Positions 36,037-45,191 of a stretch of 64,000 nt of DNA are shown one piece after another (position 1 is the stretch's first letter; each line of letters starts with the position of its first letter). The position numbers and the translations under genes are program-made. The DNA lies in assembly GCA_029820295.1 (NCBI GenBank), contig JALGVA010000030.1, positions 1 to 64,000 of the forward strand, written 5' to 3'. This DNA comes from Candidatus Zipacnadia bacterium. GTDB lineage: Bacteria > Armatimonadota > Zipacnadia > Zipacnadales > UBA5352. The notes beneath the pieces were generated by a model that was not told where the DNA came from, made no database searches, and saw only the letters and a list, made by a program, of their open reading frames with translations.

Positions 36037-38172
36037 ATGGCGGATTCGACGGCCGACCTGCTCTTCGAGATAGGCGTGGAGGAGATCCCCGCTCCTGCGG
36101 TGCTGCCCGCGCTCGGACAGCTCGAGCGGATGCTGGTGAAGGCGCTCGACGAGGCGCGGCTCGCCCACGGCGAGGCCCGCACCTGCGGCACCCCCCGCCG
36201 CCTGGCGATCATCATCCGCGACGTGGTGCTGCGCCAGCCCGACGTCGAGCAGGAGGTGAAGGGCCCGCCGGCCGCCGCGGCTTTCGACGCCGATGGCAAC
36301 CCGACCAGGGCCGCCGAGGGCTTTGCTGCGGGCCGCGGCCTGTCGGTCGATGCCCTCGAGGTGCGCGCGACCGACCGCGGCGACTACGTCTTCGCGACGG
36401 TCGCCGAGCCCGGCCGCGCCGCCGTCGAGGTGCTGCCGGAGATCCTGCGCGACGCGGCGACCTCCCTCACCTTCCCGAAGACCATGCGCTGGGGCAGCAG
36501 CGACTTCCGCTTCGCCCGGCCGATCCGCTGGATAGTGGCGCTGCTCGGCGGCGACGTGGTCCCGGTGGAGATCGCGGGCCTGCACTCCGACCGGCTGACC
36601 TGGGGCCACCGCTTCCTCAGCGAGGGGCCCGTGACCCTGGCCGACCCGTCGCAGTACCTGGACGCGCTCGAAGCCGCCTACGTCATCGCCGATCACAAAC
36701 GGCGGCGAGAGATGATCGCCACGGGGGCGCGCGCGGCCGCGGAACAGGCGGGCGGACGCGTGCGCCTCGACGCGGACCTGCTCGACGAAGTGAACTTCAT
36801 GGTCGAGTACCCGACCGCACTGGTCGGGCACTTCGACTCCCGCTACCTCGAGCTGCCTGACGACGTGATCGTCACCGTCATGAGCGGCCACCAGCGCTAC
36901 TTCGCCGTTGAGAACCCCGACGGCACGCTCCAGCCGCTCTTCGTGGCGATCCGCAACGGCGATGAGCAGGGCCTCGACCTGGTGCGCCAGGGCAACGAGC
37001 GCGTGATCGAGCCGCGCCTGGCCGACGCGGAGTTCTACCTGACCGAGGACATGCGCACGCCGCTGCACGACCGCGTCGAGGACCTCAAGCGCGTCACCTA
37101 CATCGAGGGCATGGGTAGCCTCTACGACAAGACGCAGCGGCTCGAGGGCCTGGTGCACTGGCTGTGCGGGCGGGTAGCCCAGGTGGAGCAGCGGCACGAG
37201 GACAACGCCGCGCGCGCGGCCACGCTCTCCAAGTGCGATCTCACCACGACCATGATCGGCGACACCAAGCTGGCGAAGCTACAGGGGCGCGTGGGGGCGG
37301 AGTACGCTCGGCGTTCGGGAGAGCCCGAGGAGGTCGCCCTGGCCATCGCCGAGCAGTACCGACCGCTGGCCGCCGCCGATCACCCGCCCACCACGACGCC
37401 CGGCCGACTGATCGCGCTGGCGGACAAGATGGACCACCTCGCGGCGTGCTTCCGCCTGGGCATGCGCCCGACCGGCTCGGCCGACCCGCACGCGCTGCGG
37501 CGCAGCGCGGCCGGCATCGTGCGCATCATCCTCGACGCGCGCTGGCGCATCGACATGCCGGCGTTCATCCGCGCGGCGCTCGACGCGCTGCCCGAGGTCG
37601 GCGACGAGGATGCCATTGAGCCCGACCAGGCCGCGGCGCAGCTCGAGGAGTTCCTCGCGGCGCGCCTGCAGGCGGAACTCGAGACGTATGCGGTGGGCTA
37701 TGACCTCGCACGCGCCGTGCTGGCCGCGCCCTGCCCGGACCTGCTGGATGCCTTCGACCGCGCCCTTGCATTGCGTGCTATCCGCGGGAGCGATGCGGAC
37801 TTCGAGGCCGTGGTCATTGCGGCGGAGCGCACGGCCAACATCGTGCGCGGGCCGAAGGCGGAGGAGAAACTCGCGCTCGACGCGGAGGCGCTGACCGAGC
37901 CCGAGGAGAAGGCGCTGCACGAGGCGTACACCGCCGCCGCCGCGAGGCTGGAGCGCGCGCTGGCCGATGACGCCGTGCGCGACTATCAGGCCGCGTGGCA
38001 GGCACTGGCGGAGCTGCGCGACCCCATCGACGCCTTCTTCGACGCGGTGCTGGTGATGGCTGAGGACGACGCCGTGCGGCGCAACCGGCTGGCGCTGGTG
38101 GCGGCGGTGGACGACCTCTTCCTGCGCCTGCTGGACGTGCAGCAGATCGTCATCGAGGGCGAGGCCGACTGA
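36037..38172 (+). CDS. glyS: Glycyl-tRNA synthetase beta subunit
   Basis: LLFEIGVEEIPAPAV, FPKTMRWGSSDFRFARPIRWIVALLGGDVV, SGHQRYFAVENPDG; adjacent to glyQ. Confidence 0.97.
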   Translation: MADSTADLLFEIGVEEIPAPAVLPALGQLERMLVKALDEARLAHGEARTCGTPRRLAIIIRDVVLRQPDVEQEVKGPPAAAAFDADGNPTRAAEGFAAGRGLSVDALEVRATDRGDYVFATVAEPGRAAVEVLPEILRDAATSLTFPKTMRWGSSDFRFARPIRWIVALLGGDVVPVEIAGLHSDRLTWGHRFLSEGPVTLADPSQYLDALEAAYVIADHKRRREMIATGARAAAEQAGGRVRLDADLLDEVNFMVEYPTALVGHFDSRYLELPDDVIVTVMSGHQRYFAVENPDGTLQPLFVAIRNGDEQGLDLVRQGNERVIEPRLADAEFYLTEDMRTPLHDRVEDLKRVTYIEGMGSLYDKTQRLEGLVHWLCGRVAQVEQRHEDNAARAATLSKCDLTTTMIGDTKLAKLQGRVGAEYARRSGEPEEVALAIAEQYRPLAAADHPPTTTPGRLIALADKMDHLAACFRLGMRPTGSADPHALRRSAAGIVRIILDARWRIDMPAFIRAALDALPEVGDEDAIEPDQAAAQLEEFLAARLQAELETYAVGYDLARAVLAAPCPDLLDAFDRALALRAIRGSDADFEAVVIAAERTANIVRGPKAEEKLALDAEALTEPEEKALHEAYTAAAARLERALADDAVRDYQAAWQALAELRDPIDAFFDAVLVMAEDDAVRRNRLALVAAVDDLFLRLLDVQQIVIEGEAD

Positions 38173-38194
38173 GGCGACGCGGGGGCGAGTGCAC

Positions 38195-39274
38195 ATGACC
38201 CGCGAGAGCGACGATCGACCGACCATCCGCGAGCGGCTCGAGCAGCTTGAGCGCGAGCAGCTTTGTCCGCACGCCACGCTGTCGGCCGAATCCCGCGGCC
38301 GCGCCCGGGCCGCCGAGCCCGACCCGGTGCGCACCTGCTTCCAGCGCGACCGCGACCGCATCATCCACCTGTGCCGCGCCTTCCGCCGCCTGGCCCACAA
38401 GACCCAGGTGTTCATCGCGCCGCGTGAGGACCACCTGCGGACGCGCCTGAGTCATACCCTCGAGGTCTCGCAGATCGGACGCACCATCGCCAAGGCCTTG
38501 CGCCTCAACGAGGACCTGACCGAGGCCATCGCGCTCGGCCACGACGTCGGGCATACGCCCTTCGGCCACGCGGGCGAGTGGGCGCTCGACGAGGTATATC
38601 GGCGGTTCGATCCCGAAGCCGGCTTCTTCCACGCCGAGCACAGTGTGCGCGTGCTCACCGTGCTCGAGCACGACGGCCGCGGCCTGAATCTGACCGCGGA
38701 GACGCTGGAGGGGATCGCGGCACACTCCAAGGGCGCGCAGGACACCGACGCGTCACTCGCCCCGGCGGGGGAGTTCAGCCTCGAGGCGATGGTGGTGCGC
38801 CTCGCCGACCGCATCGCCTACCTCAACCACGATCTGGACGACTGCCTGCGCTCGGGGGTGCTGCGCCTCGAGGATGTGCCGCGCGAGTGCATCGAGGTGC
38901 TGGGCGAGCGGCACTCCGACCGCGTGGGCACGATGGTCGAGGACGTGATCGCCTGCAGCGACGGGCGGCCGGAGCTGGCCATGAGCGAGCGCGTCACCCA
39001 CGCCATGGACGAGCTGAAGGACTTCCTCTTCCGGCGCGTCTACCTGGGGCCGCCGATGCTGCCCGCGCGCGAGCAGGTCTTCGGCATCATCGAGCGCCTC
39101 TTCGAGCACTACATGGAGCACGATAAGGCCTACGCGCGGGACATCGGACCGGTGCCGGGCTTCACGCAGATGCGGGCGCGCGCGGTGTGCGACTACGTCG
39201 CGGGTATGACTGACCGCTTCGCCCGCGACCGCTACGTCGAGTACTTCCTGCCGTCGGGGTACCCGCAGTTCTGA
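38195..39274 (+). CDS. dgt: Deoxyguanosinetriphosphate triphosphohydrolase-like (HD domain)
   Basis: FRRLAHKTQVF, RTRLSHTLEVSQIGRTIAKAL, ALGHDVGHTPFGHAGE. Confidence 0.93.
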   Translation: MTRESDDRPTIRERLEQLEREQLCPHATLSAESRGRARAAEPDPVRTCFQRDRDRIIHLCRAFRRLAHKTQVFIAPREDHLRTRLSHTLEVSQIGRTIAKALRLNEDLTEAIALGHDVGHTPFGHAGEWALDEVYRRFDPEAGFFHAEHSVRVLTVLEHDGRGLNLTAETLEGIAAHSKGAQDTDASLAPAGEFSLEAMVVRLADRIAYLNHDLDDCLRSGVLRLEDVPRECIEVLGERHSDRVGTMVEDVIACSDGRPELAMSERVTHAMDELKDFLFRRVYLGPPMLPAREQVFGIIERLFEHYMEHDKAYARDIGPVPGFTQMRARAVCDYVAGMTDRFARDRYVEYFLPSGYPQF

Positions 39275-40764
39275 GAACGGCCCGGAACCGGGAACCGGCA
39301 ACGGGCAACCGGGAACGACGCACGGCATGCCACTGCGGTTGCCGTTGCTGGTAGCTGGGAGCCGGCAGCGCTGATGGTGGCCGGGTCGCCGGCGATGACG
39401 CCGCCGGCGTCGGCCAGCGCGGCCAGCGTCGTCGGCTCCAGGCCCAGCGCGCGCACGCGCTCGATGATCATGGGCAGCGCCTCGACCGAGCAGATGTCCC
39501 CCTGGTGCATGAGGATCACGTCGCCCGCCTGCAGGCCCTCGGTGGCGTTGCGGCAGATCAGCTCCGCCGGCGGCTTACGCCAGTCGCCGGTGTTGCGCGA
39601 CCAGAACGCCACCGTGTAGCCCAGCGACGCCACCGCGCGCAGCCCACCCGGCGAGCAGCGCCCGCCCGGTGGCCGGAAGAAGCGCATGCGCGCCCCGGTC
39701 ACACGATCCACGACCCGTTCGCAGGCGGCGACCTCGCTCCACGCCTCGTCATCGCTCAGCTCGTGCAGGCGGCGGTTCGAGTACGCGTGGTTGGCCAGCT
39801 CATGGCCCTCGCGCACGGTGGCGCGCGCCAGCGCCGGGAACTCCTCGATCTTCTGTCCCACCACGAAGAAGGTCGCACGCACGCCCGCCCTGCGCAGGAT
39901 GTCGAGCATCAGCGGCGTCACCAGCGGATGCGGGCCGTCGTCGATGGTCAGCGCCACCAGGTTGCCGTCCCGCGACCCGGCGAAGATCGCCTGCACGCGG
40001 TCCTGCGCGGCCATCAGCCTCGCCACGTGCTCTCCACGCGCCTCCTCCAGCAGCAGCGGCCAGCTCTCGCTGAGCGGGGCGTCGAGCAGCGCGCCGGCCG
40101 ACGGCGCCGGGTCTGCATCCCCGTCGGAGGCATAGCGCGTGAAGATCGGGCTGTAACGCACGCCGTCGAGCCCGTCGATCAGCTCGGGGCCATGCCCGAC
40201 CGTGCGCGCCGCCTCGGCGTACTCGTCGCGCGAGACCGACAGCGAGAACACCGGCAGGTGCTCCTGCTCGTCCCCGACCATTGCCGCGCCCGGAACCACC
40301 GACCACAGGTCGAGGTGATCGAAGCCCAGCGCGACGTTGAAGGCCGAGCGCAGGCAGCGCACCGCATCGGAGCGCAGGTCGGCGATCGCGAAATCCCCCG
40401 CGTGCGTGCCCGCCTGCAGCTTGATGAGCGCCATGCGCGTGCCCGCCGCCTGCGCCGCAGCCACGCGCAGCACCGTCTGCGTCAGGTCCTGCGCCGCCAG
40501 CGCGTCGGCGAGCATCTGCTCCTCGGCGAGCGTCATGCCCTTGAGCACGCCGTCGGAACCGTTGCCCAGCGGAACCAGCAGCGCCTCGGGCGGGAGCCCC
40601 GGCCGGTGCGCACCCAGGTGCGACATCGCCTCCGCCGCCACGTGCGCGCCCAGGTGTGAGGGCGCCTCGGCCGCCAGGGCGGCCGACGATGCAAGCAACG
40701 CGATAGCAAGTGCTGCGACGAACGGCCTCAAGGCGACTCCTCGTCTCGTGTGCGGTGGTCGCAT
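39232..40764 (-). CDS. Secreted polysaccharide deacetylase family protein
   Basis: VALTIDDGPHPLVTPLMLDILRRAGVRATFFVVGQ NodB motif, GHELANHAYSN, RFFRPPGG; signal-peptide-like N-terminus; last residues overlap dgt. Confidence 0.87.
   Translation of the reverse strand: MRPPHTRRGVALRPFVAALAIALLASSAALAAEAPSHLGAHVAAEAMSHLGAHRPGLPPEALLVPLGNGSDGVLKGMTLAEEQMLADALAAQDLTQTVLRVAAAQAAGTRMALIKLQAGTHAGDFAIADLRSDAVRCLRSAFNVALGFDHLDLWSVVPGAAMVGDEQEHLPVFSLSVSRDEYAEAARTVGHGPELIDGLDGVRYSPIFTRYASDGDADPAPSAGALLDAPLSESWPLLLEEARGEHVARLMAAQDRVQAIFAGSRDGNLVALTIDDGPHPLVTPLMLDILRRAGVRATFFVVGQKIEEFPALARATVREGHELANHAYSNRRLHELSDDEAWSEVAACERVVDRVTGARMRFFRPPGGRCSPGGLRAVASLGYTVAFWSRNTGDWRKPPAELICRNATEGLQAGDVILMHQGDICSVEALPMIIERVRALGLEPTTLAALADAGGVIAGDPATISAAGSQLPATATAVACRASFPVARCRFPVPGRSQNCGYPDGRKYST
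39298..39348. repeat. Intergenic inverted repeat/hairpin between convergent genes
   Basis: GCAACGGGCAACCG ... CGGTTGCCGTTGC arms. Confidence 0.55.
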
Positions 40765-40769
40765 GGCGC

Positions 40770-41594
40770 TTACTCGCGCGGCGCGAGCAGCCCCGCCTCG
40801 CGCGCGGCCTCGGTCGGGTCGGCGTCCTCCTTGACCACGGCGCGCAGGGCCGAGATCATCGCCGCCGGATCGCTCGCCTGAATGACGTTGCGGCCGAAGA
40901 CCACCCCACGCGCGCCGGCGCGGATGGACCGCTGCGCCAGCTCGAGCGCGTCTACCTCGTTGGGCAGCTTCTCCGCGCCCAGCACCAGGATCGGCACCGG
41001 CGTGGCCTCGACGGTGTCCGCGAAGCGCTCGCCGGTGAAGTAGGTCTTGATGATGTCCGCGCCCAGCTCGGCCAGCACCCGGCAGCCGGTGTGCACCTGG
41101 CGGAACAGCTCCTCGGCGGTCAGGTCGTTGGGCGCGACCGGGAACAGCTCGCCGATCAGCGGCAGCCCGCACGCACGCTTGGCCTCGACCAGCCGCGCGA
41201 AGTGCTCGATGTTGTCGCGGTCCACCGTCTCCTGGGCCATGGTCAGCGTGAAGCTCGCAAGGCCCAGGTCCGCGCCCATGGCCAGCGCGGCGGCGGGATC
41301 GACCACTTCCGCCGGGTGCGCGCCCGTGAAGCCCCAGCGCGCCCCGAAGACCGTGCTCCAGTCCAACCGCACGATGGCCGAGGGCGCCCCGCGCTGGCTG
41401 AAGACGTGGCCGCAGGTTGACAGCATCCCGGGCGAGAGGAGAATCCCGTCGGCCTGCGACCAGGCCTCGACGGCCTGCGGCAGGTCGATGGTGCCGGGAA
41501 TCGGCCCGATGAAGAAGCCGTGGTCGGCGGCCACCACCACCGCCCGCTTGCCGTCCGAGAACAGCCGGTTGAGCCGGATCCAGTGCCCCTCCAT
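40770..41594 (-). CDS. Class I fructose-bisphosphate aldolase (DhnA/LsrF-like)
   Basis: VVVAADHGFFIGPIPG, GADIIKTYFTGERF, ARGVVFGRNVIQASDPAAMISAL. Confidence 0.85.
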   Translation of the reverse strand: MEGHWIRLNRLFSDGKRAVVVAADHGFFIGPIPGTIDLPQAVEAWSQADGILLSPGMLSTCGHVFSQRGAPSAIVRLDWSTVFGARWGFTGAHPAEVVDPAAALAMGADLGLASFTLTMAQETVDRDNIEHFARLVEAKRACGLPLIGELFPVAPNDLTAEELFRQVHTGCRVLAELGADIIKTYFTGERFADTVEATPVPILVLGAEKLPNEVDALELAQRSIRAGARGVVFGRNVIQASDPAAMISALRAVVKEDADPTEAAREAGLLAPRE

Positions 41595-41624
41595 CGCTCG
41601 GGCCTCCCTGAGTGCCCGGACCCG

Positions 41625-42482
41625 TCAACTCAGCAGCGGGTCCCAGGTCTCGTACTCCCGACGGATGTCGTCCTCGCCCGCCCACGGCCTGTAAACCGCC
41701 CGCGCGCGCAGGCGGTACTCCCTGTCCACCTCTGGCTCGTGCAGCACCCACTGGAAGTCCCACGCCGGATTGCCGGCGCCCGCCCCGGAGGGCGAGTGCG
41801 TCAGGCGCACGTCCTCGCCGGGCTCGAACATCAACGCGAAGACCATGTTGGCACGCCGCCCGTAGAAGAACGGCCGCGTGTACGCCAGATCCGAGTAGCT
41901 GAACGCAAGCGTCTCGAACGACATGTGGTGGGGCAGCTCGGGCTCTATGTCCACGTGGCAGACGGTGCTGTGCGCGTAGTGGGCCGGGCTGTCCAGCACC
42001 TGCCAGGCCTCCCCCACCTCCTCGGCGCGCGGGCGTCCGAGGAAGTGCATCGCCAGGTGCTCGGGCGCGTTGATGTAGCTGGCCCAGAAGCCCAGCAGAT
42101 AGTCGTAGGTGAGCGCATCGTCGCGCAGCACCATGCGCAGGTCGATGTCCATCGCGTGCGGGACGCGCAGGGTGAACACGGTCATCGACTGCACGCCCAG
42201 CGTGGGCGTGGCGTCCTGGTGCAGCATCGCGCTCTGGTCGCTGAGCCGCTCGACCTCCATCGGCTGCCGACGCGGCTCGAAGTAGTCGCCGCGGTCGGGC
42301 AGGTCGCGGCCGTCGAGGAGGTGTTCGAGGTTGATGCCCGCGACGCCCGGCACGAACAGGTTGTCCGAGCAGTGCACGCTGGTAAGCGAGTGCACGCCGT
42401 TGTACCCGGCGCGCTGCCCCTCGTAGCCCTCGTTGTCGCCGATGACCGCGGTCAGCTCACCGGCGGAGATGGTCACGCGCAT
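41625..42482 (-). CDS. Conserved hypothetical protein
   Basis: 285-aa ORF in co-directional cluster; no family recognised. Confidence 0.6.
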   Translation of the reverse strand: MRVTISAGELTAVIGDNEGYEGQRAGYNGVHSLTSVHCSDNLFVPGVAGINLEHLLDGRDLPDRGDYFEPRRQPMEVERLSDQSAMLHQDATPTLGVQSMTVFTLRVPHAMDIDLRMVLRDDALTYDYLLGFWASYINAPEHLAMHFLGRPRAEEVGEAWQVLDSPAHYAHSTVCHVDIEPELPHHMSFETLAFSYSDLAYTRPFFYGRRANMVFALMFEPGEDVRLTHSPSGAGAGNPAWDFQWVLHEPEVDREYRLRARAVYRPWAGEDDIRREYETWDPLLS

Positions 42483-42494
42483 GATCCCGTCAGC

Positions 42495-43571
42495 TCACCC
42501 CTCACGGGCCAGCAACACCACGCCCAACACGCCGAAGATCGCGTCCGGCAGCCACCCGGCGACCACGGGCGGCAGCGCCCCCGCCAGCCCGAAGGCCAGC
42601 GTCCACGAGCGCACGCCGTTGTAGAGGAAGACGACTAGGATCGCCACCACGACGCCGACGTAGGTGCCGTGGCGGGCATAGTGATGGCTCAGCGGCGCCG
42701 CGATCAACGCGAACACCAGGCACGCCGCCGGAATCGAGTAGGTGAACTGCAGATAAACCTGAAGCTGCTGTGTATCGCTCCCGGTGCGGCTTCTGACCTC
42801 GATCAGGTCGAGCAGCTCGGCCGGCGCCAGCTCGGCGGGCGCGCGCCGCTCGGCGTAGTAGCGCTGCAGCGCGTGCGTGAGCGTCACCCGTCGCTCAGCG
42901 AAGTGCTCGATGTCGCCGACCACCTCGCCGCGCTCGTCCAGCCTGACACTCGCCCCGTCCTGCAGGTTCCAGACGCGGTCCTGCAGCTCGGCGCGCTCCG
43001 CGACGGTGATCGATCGGATGGCGCCGTTCTCGTCGCGCTCCCAGATGACCACCTGTCGCAGCAGGTTCTCGGCCGGCAGCATGTCGCGCACATAGAAGAT
43101 GCGGCCCTGCTCGTCCCGGAAGTACTGATTGTGCGCCTCGCGCACCACCGGCTGTGTCATCATCATGCGCGCGAAGGTGTCCTGCGCGGCTTTCATCGTG
43201 CCCGGCACGACGTACTGGCTGAGCGCGATGCCCGCGGCGCTCGCCAGCACCCCCGCGGCCACCAGTCCCGCGCAGATGCGCCGGAAGGACACCCCGCCCG
43301 CGCGCATGGCGGTGATCTCACCGTGATGCGCCAGCGCGGTCACCGCCATGGACACGCCCAGCAGTGTCCCGAAGGGCAGCGACCACACGATCGCACGCGG
43401 GCTGCGCAGCAGCAGGTACCTGATGATAAGCTCGGCCGACACCCGGCCCCCGACGATGGTCGAGCTGATGTTGTAGGCGACCTCGGCCAGCAGGATGAGC
43501 ACGAACAGCAGCAGGCCGACGATGAAGGGCAACGGGACGCGTCCGAGCACGTAGCGGTCGAGCAGTCGCAT
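42495..43571 (-). CDS. LptF/LptG family permease
   Basis: MRLLDRYVLGRVPLPFIVGLLLFVLILL, PFGTLLGVSMAVTALAHHGEITAMRAGGVSFRRI. Confidence 0.9.
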   Translation of the reverse strand: MRLLDRYVLGRVPLPFIVGLLLFVLILLAEVAYNISSTIVGGRVSAELIIRYLLLRSPRAIVWSLPFGTLLGVSMAVTALAHHGEITAMRAGGVSFRRICAGLVAAGVLASAAGIALSQYVVPGTMKAAQDTFARMMMTQPVVREAHNQYFRDEQGRIFYVRDMLPAENLLRQVVIWERDENGAIRSITVAERAELQDRVWNLQDGASVRLDERGEVVGDIEHFAERRVTLTHALQRYYAERRAPAELAPAELLDLIEVRSRTGSDTQQLQVYLQFTYSIPAACLVFALIAAPLSHHYARHGTYVGVVVAILVVFLYNGVRSWTLAFGLAGALPPVVAGWLPDAIFGVLGVVLLAREG

Positions 43572-43586
43572 CGGCAGGGCCCCTCA

Positions 43587-43982
43587 TCAACTGCCGGCAG
43601 GCGCCTCGCCCTCCAGGATGACCACGGCCATGGCCTTGTCGGTCTCATGCGACAGCGACAGATGGAGCCGCGCGACCCCCAGCTCCTCGGCGCGCTGCCT
43701 GGCGGCACCGGACAGCACGATCTCGGGCATGCCGGTGGGGTGCTTGCGCACCTCAATCTGCGTGAACTGCACGCCCTCGCGCCAGCCGGTGCCGAGGGCC
43801 TTCATCGTGGCTTCCTTGGCCGCGAACCGCGTGCCCAGGCGCTCACCCAGAGTGCCACGCCGGCCGGCGACCTCGATCTCGCGCGGCGTGAAGACGCGCG
43901 ACAGGAAGCGCTCGCCGTGCATCTCGGCGAGCCGCTCGAGCCGATCGGTGGAAACGATGTCGATGCCGATGCCCAGGATCAT
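43587..43982 (-). CDS. acpS: Holo-[acyl-carrier-protein] synthase
   Basis: MILGIGIDIVSTDRLERL, FAAKEATMKALGTGW, HLSLSHETDKAMAVVI. Confidence 0.95.
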   Translation of the reverse strand: MILGIGIDIVSTDRLERLAEMHGERFLSRVFTPREIEVAGRRGTLGERLGTRFAAKEATMKALGTGWREGVQFTQIEVRKHPTGMPEIVLSGAARQRAEELGVARLHLSLSHETDKAMAVVILEGEAPAGS

Positions 43983-43990
43983 GCGCGGGC

Positions 43991-45073
43991 CTACTCCTGG
44001 ATGATGACGCGCGTGCCGATCGGGATGATGTCATACATCTCGATGGCGTGCCGATTGGTCACGCGCACGCAGCCGCCCGAGATGCGCCGGCCGATCGACG
44101 ACGGCTGGTTGGTGCCGTGGATGCCGATGGCGCGGCCGGTCTCCCGCCCGTGCGCCGTAGTGCCCAGCCAGCGCGCGCCCAGCGGGTTGCGCGGACTGCC
44201 GCCCGGGATGTACTCGCCCCAGTACGCGCGCCAGCCCGCCCACCGGGCCTTGTTCGCAATGTGGAAGGTGCCCACGGGCGTATTGCCGCCCTCGCCCACG
44301 CAGCAGCCCCAGCGCACCAGCCGCTCGCCGGCGTAGCTGATCGTCAGCGTACGGTCCGAGCGGTCGATCTCGATCTCGAACAGGTCCTCGGGCATGGCCA
44401 CGGACATCTCACGTTCGCCGTTGACCAGCCGCCACGCTCGGCGGTGCTCGTCGTAGCGCGCCTCAACCGGCAGCAGCGCGTCCAGCCCGCGCACCGGAAC
44501 GTAGAGCGCCTCGTTCACCACCACGGGCACCGCGGGCAGTTCCACCGGCTGCAGGTTGCGGCGCGCGGTGCGGGAAAACGGTGTGACCTCGATGATGCCG
44601 GAGGGGCAGATGAGGGTCGCGGGGGCTCCCGACGAGGCCTGGTGCAGACGAGCGCCGACCAGCTCGGCAATGCCGTCGATAGCCGCATAGGAGACGTCGT
44701 TCTCGCGGATGCCGCCGGTCAGGGCGCCCACGCGAGCGCGCGCTCGCTCGAGCGCCGCCGCCAGCTCTCCCGAGGGCGACGCGCTCGTGCCGACAGCGTC
44801 GTGGCCGAGCGCGGGCGCGGCCATCTCGCCCGCGCGGATGCGCTCGGACAGCGGCCCGGAGACCACGCAGGCCAGGCCGGACGGCAAGCCGTCGCCATGC
44901 CCGTTGGCCAGGCGCTGATGAAGCGCGAGGTCGGCGGCGGAGAGCAGGAAGTAGAGGCCGGCGAGCGCCAGCGCGACCTGCGCCAGCTCGCGCAGGCGGC
45001 CGCCGGCGTCGGGCGCCGAGGCAGATACCGCGGATGAGGCCTCATTCATGGCTGCCGGTGGACTCCCTGTCAT
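43991..45073 (-). CDS. L,D-transpeptidase (YkuD domain), membrane anchored
   Basis: GEGGNTPVGTFHI, IGIHGTNQPSSIGRRISGGCVRV catalytic motif. Confidence 0.9.
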   Translation of the reverse strand: MTGSPPAAMNEASSAVSASAPDAGGRLRELAQVALALAGLYFLLSAADLALHQRLANGHGDGLPSGLACVVSGPLSERIRAGEMAAPALGHDAVGTSASPSGELAAALERARARVGALTGGIRENDVSYAAIDGIAELVGARLHQASSGAPATLICPSGIIEVTPFSRTARRNLQPVELPAVPVVVNEALYVPVRGLDALLPVEARYDEHRRAWRLVNGEREMSVAMPEDLFEIEIDRSDRTLTISYAGERLVRWGCCVGEGGNTPVGTFHIANKARWAGWRAYWGEYIPGGSPRNPLGARWLGTTAHGRETGRAIGIHGTNQPSSIGRRISGGCVRVTNRHAIEMYDIIPIGTRVIIQE

Positions 45074-45120
45074 CTGCCTGAGGTGCCGCGAAGCTCCCGC
45101 GAGGTTGGGAAGCTGCGCGA

Positions 45121-45150
45121 AGTATACACCGGCGCGCGGGCGCAGGGCAA
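45121..45150 (-). promoter_or_regulatory. Candidate sigma70-type promoter for the L,D-transpeptidase cluster
   Basis: Minus strand TTGCCC-N18-TATACT. Confidence 0.45.
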
Positions 45151-45191
45151 GTGGCCGCGCGCCGCCGCGTCGCGTGCGCGCGCCGGATGAT

